Assembly (NCBI RefSeq): GCF_006715635.1
Contig: NZ_VFNP01000001.1
Span: forward strand, 1,364,001-1,428,000
Direction of reading: 5' to 3'
Length of the DNA stretch: 64,000 nt
Origin: Streptomyces sp. SLBN-118
GTDB lineage: Bacteria > Actinomycetota > Actinomycetes > Streptomycetales > Streptomycetaceae
Below are positions 36,430-45,176 of this stretch, in pieces (within the stretch, counting starts at the first letter, position 1; each line of letters begins with the position of its first letter). The position numbers were made by a program, and so were the translations under genes. Under the pieces are notes generated by a model, which worked only from the letters and a program-made list of their open reading frames with translations, made no database searches and was not told the origin of the DNA.

Positions 36430-37949
36430 GCCGTGGGGCTCCCTTCCATCACAAGGTCGAGTACGCGGTGCTCGTCCAGCTCCCGGGCGTCGGCCCTGTG
36501 CACGACGCTTCCCTCGCGGAGCACCAGCACCCGGTCGGCGAGGCCGAGGACTTCGGGCACCTCGCTCGATACGAGAAGTACGGCGAGCCCTTCGTCGGCC
36601 AGCCGGCGGATCACGGCATACAGATCGGCGCGCGCGCCGACGTCGACGCCGCGGGTGGGCTCGTCGAGGAGCAGCACCCGGCAGCCGCGCAGCAGCCAGC
36701 GGGCGAGCACGGCCTTTTGCTGGTTGCCGCCGGAGAGGGTGCGGATCGGTGCGTCGGGGTTGTCGGGGCGCAGGGAGAGTTCCCTGGTCGCCTGCTGTGC
36801 CACTGCCCGTTCCGCACGGCGGTCGAGCCAGCCGCCGCGGGAGAAGCGGGAGAGGGAGGAGACGGAGACATTGCGGGTGACGGACTCCTGCATCAGCAGG
36901 CCCTGCGCCTTGCGCTCCTCGGGGGCGAGCCCGATTCCGGCGCGCACGGCGGCACGGACGCTTCCGGGGCGCAGCACGTTGCCGTCGACGAGGACGCGTC
37001 CGGCGCTGGGCTTGCGGGCGCCGTAGATCGTCTCCAGGATCTCGGAGCGTCCGGAGCCCACGAGTCCGGCGAGTCCGACGATCTCTCCCGGTCGCAGTTC
37101 GAGGTCGAGGGGCGCGAACTCCCCTTCCCCGGCGAGTCCTTCGACCTTCAGGACCGGCTGCCGGTCCGCGGCGTGTGCCGCGTGGGGCCGGTCGGGGAAG
37201 AGATATTCGACGGTCCGGCCGGTCATCATGGCAACGATGTCGTGGGTGGGAGTGTCCCGTGCGGGCAGTCCGACGGCGACCGCCCGGCCGTCCTTGAGGA
37301 CGGTCACCCGGTCGCCGATGCGGCGGATCTCTTCGAGACGGTGGGAGATGTAGACCACGGCGACTCCGGCGGCGGTCAGATTGCCGACGATACGGAAGAG
37401 ATTGTCGACCTCGTCCGGGTCGAGGGCGGCGGACGGCTCGTCCATCACGATCAGGCGTACGTCGTGGGAGAGCGCGCGGGCCATCGAGACGATCTGCTGC
37501 TGGGCGGCGGAAAGGTCGCCGACGATACGGCCCGGGTCGATCTCGGGGTGGCCAAGTCGCTTGAGAATCACGGCTGTTGCGGACCTGGCTTCCTTGCCTC
37601 GCACGACAAAACCGGCGGAGGTCGGTTCGTGTCCGAGGAAGACGTTCTCGGCGACGGAGAGTCCTTCGACGAGGTCGAGCTCCTGGTAGATGGTGGCGAT
37701 ACCGAGCCGCATGGCGGCGATGGGCGAGGGGAGGGAGACCTTCCCGCCACGCCAGGTGATCTCTCCGCCGTCGGGCTGATGGGCTCCGGCGAGCACCTTG
37801 ATGAGGGTTGATTTACCGGCGCCGTTCTGGCCGAGGAGGCAGTGGACCTCGCCGGCCTGAACCTCCAGTTCCACTCCCTCGAGCGCGCGGACGCCGGGGA
37901 ACCATTTGGTGATGCCGGACATGGTGAGCAGGGGTGGTTCTGGTGCCAT
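36426..37949 (-). CDS. Sugar ABC transporter ATP-binding protein (RbsA-like, double domain)
   Basis: 507 residues with two ABC domains. First domain: Walker A GQNGAGKST, signature LSAAQQQ (near canonical), Walker B LIVMDEPSA. Second domain: degenerate Walker A GLVGSGRSE, signature LSGGNQQK and Walker B LLLDEPTRGVD. The degenerate second P-loop is normal for RbsA/XylG/MglA proteins. ATG at 37,947-37,949 is 94 nt after the ROK stop. It drives uptake of a monosaccharide, polyol or small glycoside. Confidence 0.93.
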   Translation of the reverse strand: MAPEPPLLTMSGITKWFPGVRALEGVELEVQAGEVHCLLGQNGAGKSTLIKVLAGAHQPDGGEITWRGGKVSLPSPIAAMRLGIATIYQELDLVEGLSVAENVFLGHEPTSAGFVVRGKEARSATAVILKRLGHPEIDPGRIVGDLSAAQQQIVSMARALSHDVRLIVMDEPSAALDPDEVDNLFRIVGNLTAAGVAVVYISHRLEEIRRIGDRVTVLKDGRAVAVGLPARDTPTHDIVAMMTGRTVEYLFPDRPHAAHAADRQPVLKVEGLAGEGEFAPLDLELRPGEIVGLAGLVGSGRSEILETIYGARKPSAGRVLVDGNVLRPGSVRAAVRAGIGLAPEERKAQGLLMQESVTRNVSVSSLSRFSRGGWLDRRAERAVAQQATRELSLRPDNPDAPIRTLSGGNQQKAVLARWLLRGCRVLLLDEPTRGVDVGARADLYAVIRRLADEGLAVLLVSSEVPEVLGLADRVLVLREGSVVHRADARELDEHRVLDLVMEGSPTA

Positions 37950-38043
37950 GACTATCCCCTCGGCGGGTGCGGCCGGTGAGCGGGCAGGGCGGTTCCAGGT
38001 GCACGTGCGGGTCGTACCTACCGGCCGGGTCGATAGGGGCGGA

Positions 38044-39234
38044 TCAGGCCGGTGAGAACAGGTGGTCGCTGATGAGCCGGGCCGCGCCGATCACTCCGGC
38101 GGTCGGCCCCAACTCGCCCAGGACGATGGGGAGATTGCCGGTTGCCAGGGGCAGCGACTGGCGGTAGACCTGGGTGCGCACGCTCGCCAGGAGCGTATGG
38201 CCGAGGCCGGTCACCCCGCCGCCGATGACCACGAGCCCCGGGTTGAAGAAACTGACCAGTCCGGCGATGACCTGGCCGACGCGGTTGCCGCCCTCACGGA
38301 TGAGTTCGAGCGAGGTGGTGTCTCCCGCGGCAGCGGCGGCCGCGACGTCGATCGCCGTGAGCCGGCCCGCCCCCTCCAGCCTGGCGGCGAGCTCGTCCGA
38401 CCGGCCGGTGCGGGCCGCATCCTCGGCGTCCCGGGCGAGCGCGGCACCGCTGAAGTAGGCCTCCAGGCAGCCCTTGTTCCCGCAGGCGCAGCCGCGGCCG
38501 TCGGGTTCGACCTGGATATGGCCGATGTCGCCGGCGCTGCCCGTCGTACCGCGGTAGACCTCGCCGCCGACGACGATGCCGCAGCCGATGCCCGTGCCGA
38601 TCTTGATGCAGAGGAAGTCGCCCACGGAGCGCGCGACGCCCGCGTGCTGCTCCCCCATCGCCATCAGGTTCACATCGTTGTCGACCATGACCGGGCAGCC
38701 GAGTTCCTGGCTGAGCGCCTCGCGGACGGGGAAGCCGTCCCATCCGGGCATGATCGGCGGCGCGACCGGCACGCCTTCCGGGAAACGGACCGGCCCGGGG
38801 ACGCCGATGCCCGCGCCGTCAAAGCCCTCGGCCAGTCCGGATGCCTTGAGCTTCGCCGCCATCGACAGCACCTGCTCGAAGACGGCGACCGGGCCCTCGC
38901 GGACATCCATGGGGTGGTTGAGGTGGCCGAGCACTTCGAGCTCGGCGCTGGTGACGGCCACGTCGACGGAGGTGGCGCCGATGTCGACGCCGAGGAAGCG
39001 CAGCGCGGGGGCGAGCCGGATGTTGTGGGAGCGACGCCCGCCGCGGGATGCGGCGAGACCGTCCGCGACGACGAGCCCGGTCTCGAGCAGCCGGTCGACC
39101 TCGACGGCGAGCTTGGAACGGGACAGATCCACCTGGTCGCCCAGCTGGGCACGGGAGTTGGGCCCGCCGTCGCGCAATAGCCGGAGCAGTCGCGCCTGGT
39201 GCGCGTTCGCGGGTCGAGCCGTCATGCGTCTCAC
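38044..39234 (-). CDS. ROK-family transcriptional regulator
   Basis: 396 residues. An N-terminal MarR-like winged helix (about 10-65; SRAQLGDQVDLSRSKLAVEV) is followed by a ROK sugar-kinase-like domain (from about 85: LRFLGVDIGATSVDVAV). The zinc-binding Cys motif is CACGNKGCLE, with GHIQVEP before it. ROK repressors release DNA on binding a sugar. GTG 39,232-39,234 has GGAGG at 5 nt; the ATG three codons later is 14 nt away and less likely. It is the first gene of the transporter operon and probably controls it, and by a shared site also the secreted multi-domain gene. Confidence 0.9.
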   Translation of the reverse strand: MRRMTARPANAHQARLLRLLRDGGPNSRAQLGDQVDLSRSKLAVEVDRLLETGLVVADGLAASRGGRRSHNIRLAPALRFLGVDIGATSVDVAVTSAELEVLGHLNHPMDVREGPVAVFEQVLSMAAKLKASGLAEGFDGAGIGVPGPVRFPEGVPVAPPIMPGWDGFPVREALSQELGCPVMVDNDVNLMAMGEQHAGVARSVGDFLCIKIGTGIGCGIVVGGEVYRGTTGSAGDIGHIQVEPDGRGCACGNKGCLEAYFSGAALARDAEDAARTGRSDELAARLEGAGRLTAIDVAAAAAAGDTTSLELIREGGNRVGQVIAGLVSFFNPGLVVIGGGVTGLGHTLLASVRTQVYRQSLPLATGNLPIVLGELGPTAGVIGAARLISDHLFSPA

Positions 39235-39293
39235 GTGCCCCTCCCCGCCGATTCGGCCGCGTTCGTTGTTCTTTCGAGGGGAACGTAGCAGCG

Positions 39294-39317
39294 CTTTGCC
39301 CAACTGGGAAGAACTTG
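39294..39317 (+). promoter_or_regulatory. Second, inverted and looser copy of the shared element
   Basis: CTTTGCCCAACTGGGAAGAA and the following CTTG resemble the shared 27-bp element (CTTTGTCC ... GGGAAxAAGTTG) but in the opposite orientation and two bases shorter. It lies about 60 bp before the ROK start and 15 bp from the other copy, so the two could form a pair of facing binding sites. Confidence 0.4.
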
Positions 39318-39332
39318 CGCGGGGTTCGGGTG

Positions 39333-39359
39333 CAACTTTCCCCACACTCGGGACAAAGA
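39333..39359 (-). promoter_or_regulatory. 27-bp shared element upstream of the ROK gene
   Basis: Minus-strand sequence begins TCTTTGTCCCGAG and ends GAAAGTTG. It shares 19 of 27 positions with 31,863-31,889 and lies about 100 bp before the ROK GTG. It is the candidate autoregulatory operator. The inner part differs more than the two ends, as expected for a two-half-site protein contact. Confidence 0.6.
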
Positions 39360-39473
39360 TCTGATCGCCGTCGATCGAGTCCTGGAGACTCAGGACGGAG
39401 GCGGGAGCCGAGGCCGTTCCGGGCGTGGGCCGAGGCACACGCCTCGGCCTTCGCCTGAACGGGCGTTGCTCGC

Positions 39474-39920
39474 CTACGACCCCTGACGAACGGTCTGGAT
39501 TCGCGCGGTCGCGGTCGCCACAGCCACCGGCCTGCCGTCAGGACCTATGAGCTCACCGGCGAGAAAGCAGACATCCTTGCCGCGCTGCACAATCCGCCCC
39601 CGCCCCGTGAGCCGGCCGGGGCGGGCAGGGCGGAGGAACTGGACATGAAGATCGACAGTCGGCGCGAACTGGTTCTCCGGCAGCGTCGCGACCAGCGCCG
39701 GGCCCAGAGTGTCATCGAGCATCGCGGCCAAGAACCCGCCCTGGATCACACCGACAGGGTTCGCGAACTGATCGCCCGCCAAAAACGCGACCTCGATCGT
39801 CCCCTGCTCCGGATCCACCTCCACCAGCTCCCAGCCGAGAAGCACCGCCGCAGGTGGCGGTGGGACCCGCCCCGCCTGCACATCCCAGAACAAGCCGCGC
39901 CTATGCGTATCCATCTCCAT
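39474..39920 (-). CDS. PaaI-type hotdog-fold thioesterase
   Basis: About 148 residues with the 4HBT/PaaI hotdog core: FANPVGVIQGGFLAAMLDDT (catalytic-site Asn, Gln/Gly and Asp positions) and a following PTVDLHVQFLRPARPG strand. It hydrolyses acyl-CoA or aryl-CoA esters. Three close ATGs (39,927-39,929, 39,918-39,920 and 39,912-39,914) compete and none has a strong ribosome site, so the start is uncertain by a few codons. It lies downstream of the Nudix gene on the same strand, separated by about 230 bp. Confidence 0.8.
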   Translation of the reverse strand: MEMDTHRRGLFWDVQAGRVPPPPAAVLLGWELVEVDPEQGTIEVAFLAGDQFANPVGVIQGGFLAAMLDDTLGPALVATLPENQFAPTVDLHVQFLRPARPGRLTGRGRIVQRGKDVCFLAGELIGPDGRPVAVATATARIQTVRQGS

Positions 39921-40153
39921 GAGGCACATTGAACAGGCAGCAACTGACAGCCCCCCGGCAGCTGCCTCGTGCCTACGCGTGGGCACGGTTCTCTGCGGCA
40001 GTCCTGCGGACAACATCCCGGTCCCCCGCCCGGCCATCGACGGCTACCGGCCTCCCCGACCCGCCCCGCGCGACGCGCCGCGGCCCGCCTCGCGCCGCGC
40101 GCACGGGGTGGATCGTCAGAAGCCCGCCGAGCCCCGCCACGGCGCAATCCGCG

Positions 40154-40630
40154 TCACGTCCGGCCGGATTCGAGCAGCTCTTCCAGCCGGTCGATGAAGA
40201 CCCGCTGGCCCGTCACCAGCTTCTCCCTGGCCTCGTCCAGGCCGAACCACTCCGCCCGGTCGATCTCCGGGAACTCCTGGATACGGCCGGAGCCCCGCGG
40301 CCATTCCATGGTGAAAGTTCCGGGCACCACGAGGTCCGTGTCGAGGTCGCCCTCCAGCACCCACGCGGTGACAATCTTTCCGCTGGTCTGGCGGGCATCA
40401 CCGAGCGGCTGCCACTCACCCTCGGGCGGCGCCAGGCCCAGTTCCTCCTCGAACTCCCGCCGGGCGGCGGCCATCGGCTCCTCCTCCGGGAGGTACTCCC
40501 CCTTCGGCACGGACCATGCCGCGGTGTCACGCCCCTGCCAGAACGGCCCTCCCATATGGCCGAGGAGCACCTCGATGCCAGGACTCCGCCTGCGATACAG
40601 CAGCAGGCCCGCGCTTCGCTTCGCCACCAT
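40154..40630 (-). CDS. Nudix hydrolase
   Basis: 158 residues. The Nudix box is intact, from GEYLPEEEP to REFEEELGL (G-x5-E-x7-REUxEExGU pattern), near residue 50-70. VAKRSAGLLLYRRR at the start and SVPKGEY before the box are typical of NUDIX proteins in the diadenosine/MutT-like group. The substrate is unknown. Stop is 19 nt from the following KAS III gene start region on the same strand, so they may be co-transcribed. Confidence 0.88.
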   Translation of the reverse strand: MVAKRSAGLLLYRRRSPGIEVLLGHMGGPFWQGRDTAAWSVPKGEYLPEEEPMAAARREFEEELGLAPPEGEWQPLGDARQTSGKIVTAWVLEGDLDTDLVVPGTFTMEWPRGSGRIQEFPEIDRAEWFGLDEAREKLVTGQRVFIDRLEELLESGRT

Positions 40631-40649
40631 GCCGTTCAGTGTGCCCCGC

Positions 40650-41588
40650 TCACGGGCAGCGGATGACCTGACCCGCGTACGAGAGGTTGCCGCCGAAGCC
40701 GAAGAGCAGCACCGGGTCGCCCGACTCGATCTCCCCGCGCTCGACGAGTTTGGAGAACGCCATGGGGATCGAGGCGGCGGAGGTGTTCCCGGACTCCACC
40801 ACATCGCGGGCGATGACGGCGTTGACCGCGCCGATCTTCTGGGCGACAGGCTCGATGATCCGGAGGTTCGCCTGGTGGAGGACGACCGCAGCCAGTTCCT
40901 CGGGGGTGACGCCCGCCCGCTCGCAGACCTTGCGGGCGATGGGCGGGAGCTGGGTGGTGGCCCAGCGGTAGACGGACTGGCCCTCCTGCGCGAAACGGGA
41001 CGGGGTGCCCTCGATCCGTACGGCGTGGCCCATCTCGGGCACCGAGCCCCACAGCACCGGTCCGATCTCCGGTTCCGCGCTCGTCTCGATGACTGCCGCG
41101 CCTGCGCCATCGCCGACGAGCACGCAGGTGGAGCGGTCGCTCCAGTCGACGATGTCCGCCATCTTGTCGGCGCCGATGACCAGTGCGCGGGTGGCGGCTC
41201 CGGCACGTACGGCATGGTCGGCCGTGGCGAGCGCGTGGGTGAAGCCGGCGCAGACGACATTGAGGTCCATGACGGCGGGCGAGCCCATGCCGAGGCGGGC
41301 TGCGACGCGGGCGGCCATGTTGGGCGAGCGGTCGATCGCGGTGGAGGTGGCGACCAGTACAAGGTCAATGTCGGCGGGCGTGAGACCGGCGGAGGCGAGC
41401 GCCTTCGCGGCGGCGTGCGCGGCCAGCTCGTCGACCGGCTCGTCGGGTCCCCCCACATGCCGGGTCTCGATCCCGACGCGGCTGCGGATCCACTCGTCGC
41501 TGGTGTCGACCACCTTCGCCAGGTCGGCGTTGGTGAGCACCTTTGCGGGCTGGTAGTGGCCGAGCGCGACGATGCGTGAGCCGGTCAT
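40650..41588 (-). CDS. Stand-alone beta-ketoacyl-ACP synthase III (FabH-like)
   Basis: 312 residues. The catalytic triad is complete: Cys113 in NVVCAGFTHA, His238 in LHQANLRI and Asn268 in SGNTSAAS. GFGGNLSYAG at the C terminus is normal. KAS III condenses an acyl-CoA with malonyl-ACP. It is not beside fab genes, so it is probably a paralogue with its own starter preference rather than the main FabH. ATG/GTG start at 41,586-41,588. Confidence 0.88.
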   Translation of the reverse strand: MTGSRIVALGHYQPAKVLTNADLAKVVDTSDEWIRSRVGIETRHVGGPDEPVDELAAHAAAKALASAGLTPADIDLVLVATSTAIDRSPNMAARVAARLGMGSPAVMDLNVVCAGFTHALATADHAVRAGAATRALVIGADKMADIVDWSDRSTCVLVGDGAGAAVIETSAEPEIGPVLWGSVPEMGHAVRIEGTPSRFAQEGQSVYRWATTQLPPIARKVCERAGVTPEELAAVVLHQANLRIIEPVAQKIGAVNAVIARDVVESGNTSAASIPMAFSKLVERGEIESGDPVLLFGFGGNLSYAGQVIRCP

Positions 41589-41866
41589 GAGCGGTTCCCC
41601 CTGGGTGCGGACAGTGGAATCACCCAGTCTTGGCGGCTACCACCCGGTACGACGGCAGGTGATCCCACAGGATTCGGGGGCCGGAATTTGGAGCCTTCCG
41701 AAGGGTGCTGAGTCGCTTGACTGCCGGGAACGGCCACGAAAAGTCCGGCGCCGAGCGCGTCCAGCAGGAAGTGCGGCACCAGGAACTGCTCACCCCGCTT
41801 GTGCAGGAGAATGAGATCGTCCAGGTCACCTCGCCGCACGACCGTACAGAATCGGAATTGATCGCC

Positions 41867-42730
41867 ATGGGACGGGTCACCGAGCGCCGCCGCACCATCC
41901 GCATCAGGGACGGCGCTGTCTCGTCCCGCCCGGACACCCTCGTGGCCGAGGAGCCGCTGGAGATCCGTCTCAACGGCAAACCGCTCGCCATCACCATGCG
42001 CACCCCGGGCGACGACTTCGCACTCGCCGCGGGTTTCCTGGTCAGCGAGGGTGTGCTCGGGTCCGCGGACGAGTTGCAGTCGATCGTGTACTGCGCCGGG
42101 GCCGCGGTGGGGGCACCCCCAGCGGTAGCTGGGGGAGGCACCAACACCTACAACGTGGTGGACGTGCAGCTCGCGTCCGGTGTGCCCGTGCCCGACATCA
42201 CCCTTGAGCGCAACGTCTACACCGCGTCCTCCTGCGGTCTGTGCGGCAAGGCCAGCCTCGACGCCGTACGCACCACGGCCCGCTTCCCGATCGCCGACAC
42301 TCCCCCGCTCCGCGTCGAGCCCTCACTGCTCGCCGGCCTCCCCGACCGGCTGCGGGCAGCACAGCGGGTCTTCGACCGGACCGGGGGTCTGCACGCGGCG
42401 GCGCTGTTCTCCGAGGAGGGCGAGCTGCTCGACATACGGGAGGACGTCGGCCGGCACAACGCCGTCGACAAACTCGTCGGCCGGGCCCTCCAGGACGGGA
42501 GGCTGCCGCTGTCCCGGGTGATCCTGCTGGTGTCGGGGCGGGCATCGTTCGAGCTGGCGCAGAAGGCGGTCATGGCCGGAATCCCGGTGCTGGCCGCTGT
42601 CTCCGCGCCGTCCTCGCTCGCCGTCGACCTGGCCGCCGAAACGGGCCTGACCCTGGTCGGTTTTCTGCGCGGCGCCAATATGAACGTCTACGCGGGCGAC
42701 GAGCGGATCGCCCTGGGCACCGGGGTCTGA
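41867..42730 (+). CDS. fdhD: Formate dehydrogenase accessory sulfurtransferase FdhD
   Basis: 287 residues. The sulfur-transferring CxxC is CGLCGKAS (Cys123, Cys126); LRNVYTASS precedes it, GLHAAALF and EDVGRHNAVDKLVG are family hallmarks. FdhD moves sulfur from IscS to the molybdenum cofactor of formate dehydrogenase. Residues about 83-91 (APPAVAGGG) are encoded by a short palindromic repeat inserted in frame. ATG 41,867 is chosen because the family starts with VTERRRTIRI; the longer frame upstream has no ribosome site. No fdh gene is adjacent. Confidence 0.9.
   Translation: MGRVTERRRTIRIRDGAVSSRPDTLVAEEPLEIRLNGKPLAITMRTPGDDFALAAGFLVSEGVLGSADELQSIVYCAGAAVGAPPAVAGGGTNTYNVVDVQLASGVPVPDITLERNVYTASSCGLCGKASLDAVRTTARFPIADTPPLRVEPSLLAGLPDRLRAAQRVFDRTGGLHAAALFSEEGELLDIREDVGRHNAVDKLVGRALQDGRLPLSRVILLVSGRASFELAQKAVMAGIPVLAAVSAPSSLAVDLAAETGLTLVGFLRGANMNVYAGDERIALGTGV
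42107..42142. repeat. Short palindromic repeat inside fdhD
   Basis: CCCCCAGC (42,116-42,123), a GGTA loop and GCTGGGGG (42,128-42,135) form a perfect 8-bp stem, with further pairing of GGTG/CACC outside. Its length keeps the frame and it encodes APPAVAGGG. It looks like the short dispersed palindromes found in many Streptomyces intergenic regions. Confidence 0.6.
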
Positions 42731-42752
42731 GGCGCCCGCGCCGCACGGGATG

Positions 42753-42789
42753 AGGACCCGGCCGATGGGGAGCGCCCAGGCCGGGTCCT
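42753..42789 (+). terminator. Terminator after fdhD
   Basis: AGGACCCGGCC (42,753-42,763) pairs with GGCCGGGTCCT (42,779-42,789), an 11-bp stem with a 15-nt loop, followed by TT. It is 23 nt after the fdhD stop and lies before the convergent phosphatase gene. Confidence 0.75.
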
Positions 42790-42902
42790 TCCGTATGTTC
42801 GTCGTCAGCGGTGCGGTAACGGCGACGGCTGAGCGAAGAGTTCGTGAATGCGGGTGGCTGGATTGGGTCGTTCGAGCCGGGCGGGCCGTGGGCGTGCTGA
42901 CC

Positions 42903-44264
42903 TCAGTCGGAGGTGGCGGTGGCCGACTCGGGGCTTTCGTGACGTGGAGGGATACGGACGGCGATGAGTGCCACATCGTCATTGCTGGCCTCTGCGAGGC
43001 CGCTGAGCAATTCGTCGCAGAAGGACTCGAGGGGTTCCTGGGCGAGAGCGGCGGCGTGCTGGCGCAGCCGGGCACCGCCGCGGTCGAGGTCTTCTGCACG
43101 TCGTTCGATGAGGCCGTCGGTGTAGAACAGGACGGTCGAGTTCCACGGCAGGACTTCGGTGGCGTCAGAGCGTCGCTGGGTGGGTTCCACCCCCAGCAGC
43201 ATGCTGCGGCCCTCGGTCAGGAATCGCGTGTCACCTTCCGCGGTGATCAACAGCGGAGTGGGATGGCCGGCGGCGGCGTACTGCAGCTTCCACGGCTGGG
43301 CCTCGGCGGGCTTCTCCACCAGTGCGTAGATGCAGGTCAGGGTCCGGTGAGGGTAGAGAATGCCGATGGCCGCGTCCAGTCGGCCCAGGATCTTGCCCGG
43401 TGGCTCTTTACGGTCGGCGGCGATGCCGCGCAGCATGTTGCGCATATGGCTCATGGCCACGGTGGCTTGCAGGTCGTGGCCTGCGACGTCCCCGATGATG
43501 AGGGTCATGGCACCGCCGGGCAGCACGAACGAGTCGTACCAGTCGCCACCGACCTGGTTGGTGGCCAGTGCGGGCTGGTAGCGGGCGGCCAACTCGAGAG
43601 GGCCGTCGATGGGCAGATCGGGCAGCAGGGAGCGTTGGATGCGCTCCCCTGTGTGCTGTACCTCGCCATGCAAACGTGCGTTCTCGACAGCGAGCGCGAC
43701 GCGGTGGGCCAGGTCCTCCGCCAGCGGAAGACTGTCCTCTCCCAGCCCGCCGGTGGCCTCTGTGCGAGCCAGGGTGAGGGCGCCCAGCACCTGGCGGCGG
43801 GCCCGCAGCGGTGCGATCACCACCGTGTCGGCTCCCAGGTGGTCGAACAGTTCCAGCTCCCTGGCATGCAGTGGATCGGCCGCGCCCGCAGGGGCGGTGA
43901 ACGTCGTGACGAGCAGTGGCCCGGCACCGCGCAGCGCTCGGGCCACCGAGGCGGCCGATTTCTCGGCGGGTGGCAGCTCACCCTCGTACAGCCCCGGTGA
44001 CAGCAGATCCGGCTCACGGTGCTCGACCACCTGGCGGCACAGGCGGCCGCGTTCGTCGAGCAGATCCACCGCGCACCAGTCCGCGAGACCCGGAACCACC
44101 GTGCGGCACAGGCGTCGCAGACCCTCGTCGATGTCGAGGGTGCTGGCCAGCGCTTCAGAGGCGTTGGTCAGCAGCGTCAGCCGGTCCAGGGCATGCTGCA
44201 CTGCCCGGTCCACGTCATGGACGGCCTCGGTTCGCTCGTCGTGGCTGTGCGGCTTCGAAGCCAT
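42903..44264 (-). CDS. GAF-SpoIIE (PP2C-type) phosphatase
   Basis: 453 residues: a short helical start, a GAF domain (about 45-205) and a SpoIIE phosphatase domain (about 215-445). Metal motifs are GGDWYDSF, GDVAGHDLQA, FYTDGLIERR and NDDVALIAVR; all are intact although the GHG position reads GHD. It probably dephosphorylates an anti-anti-sigma factor in a sensory cascade. ATG 44,262-44,264 follows GAAGAGG at 9 nt. The third such gene in the window; the upstream gene is a 2Fe-2S protein. Confidence 0.9.
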   Translation of the reverse strand: MASKPHSHDERTEAVHDVDRAVQHALDRLTLLTNASEALASTLDIDEGLRRLCRTVVPGLADWCAVDLLDERGRLCRQVVEHREPDLLSPGLYEGELPPAEKSAASVARALRGAGPLLVTTFTAPAGAADPLHARELELFDHLGADTVVIAPLRARRQVLGALTLARTEATGGLGEDSLPLAEDLAHRVALAVENARLHGEVQHTGERIQRSLLPDLPIDGPLELAARYQPALATNQVGGDWYDSFVLPGGAMTLIIGDVAGHDLQATVAMSHMRNMLRGIAADRKEPPGKILGRLDAAIGILYPHRTLTCIYALVEKPAEAQPWKLQYAAAGHPTPLLITAEGDTRFLTEGRSMLLGVEPTQRRSDATEVLPWNSTVLFYTDGLIERRAEDLDRGGARLRQHAAALAQEPLESFCDELLSGLAEASNDDVALIAVRIPPRHESPESATATSD

Positions 44265-44312
44265 GCGCGTGCACCTCTTCCGGGGGCCTGACTCCATGCT
44301 GCAACGCAGGGG

Positions 44313-44732
44313 TCAGGCACGGCGCGAGGTGCGGGCGCGGCGGCGGGTTTCCGCCGGGGCCGGGATCGTCTGAAGTTCGAGCGTGGCCGGGAGTTCCGCG
44401 AGGCCGGGGCCGCCGGCCCGTGCCCAGGCCAGGACGTCGTCCGTCGCGTCGTCGTCGAGCGCCCAGCCGATCCAGGCGGCGCGGGCCCCTCGGCGACGGC
44501 CCTCCGTGGAGGGCTGGACCACGATCACATTCGCCTGGCCGCAGGGGCCGAGGCATTCGCTCGTACGCACCGCGAGCCGCCCGCCGGAGTCCGCGGCTGC
44601 GGCGCGCAGCCGCGCCAACTGGCCCTCGTGGTCGGTACCGGGGTTCTTGCCGGGGTCGCCGCAGCAGCACCCGCGGCATACGACCAGGGTGCAGGGGCGG
44701 GAGCCGTAGGGGCGGATCGCGTACGTCGTCAC
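44313..44732 (-). CDS. Thioredoxin-like [2Fe-2S] protein
   Basis: 139 residues. Cysteine pattern CRGCCCGDPGKNP followed by ECLGPCGQANVIVV fits a thioredoxin-fold 2Fe-2S ferredoxin (four Cys), as in small (2Fe-2S) ferredoxin domain proteins of Streptomyces. It probably carries electrons in the cytosol; the partner is unknown. GTG 44,730-44,732 is the start. It lies 48 nt before the SpoIIE phosphatase gene on the same strand, so co-transcription is possible. Confidence 0.8.
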   Translation of the reverse strand: MTTYAIRPYGSRPCTLVVCRGCCCGDPGKNPGTDHEGQLARLRAAAADSGGRLAVRTSECLGPCGQANVIVVQPSTEGRRRGARAAWIGWALDDDATDDVLAWARAGGPGLAELPATLELQTIPAPAETRRRARTSRRA

Positions 44733-45176
44733 GTGGCGATCTTGTCAGTCAGGGAGGGGGGCGGGGGCTGGGGGTACGGGGTTGTCCGGTGCGGAGGGTG
44801 GCCGTCTGGGGTGCGGGGTGCCCGGTGCCGCGGAGGTGGGCGCCCGGGTCCGCTCCGGGGTGGAGCCGGGACTGCATGATTTACGGCGCGTCTCTGCCAT
44901 GCCGTTGAGAGCGGGCGTCCCCGCGCCACACATCACGCTCTACGTCCCGACCCCACCCGCTCCGCGGCCCCTTGCCGGGCTCGGCAGTTGGTCGCGCCGC
45001 GAAGCCGACCGCCGGGCCACGTACGTGGGTGCCAGGCTGCGCCGCGAAGCCGGCGCTTGGGGGATGCCGGGGCGCCAGCCCCCACTTTCCCTTGCACCTT
45101 GAGGGTCTGGGGGCTTGCCCTCAGTCCCTTGAAGGGGCGGGGGTGGGATCAGCCGCGCCGCGCCGCCGCCGCGCAG
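44733..45176. other. Intergenic stretch with repeats and no gene
   Basis: About 440 bp. GCGCCGCGAAGCCG occurs twice (44,994-45,007 and 45,039-45,052). Stretches such as GGGGGCTTGCCC and CCTTGAAGGGG give small hairpins. It is typical low-information Streptomyces intergenic DNA; no supported reading frame. Confidence 0.45.
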
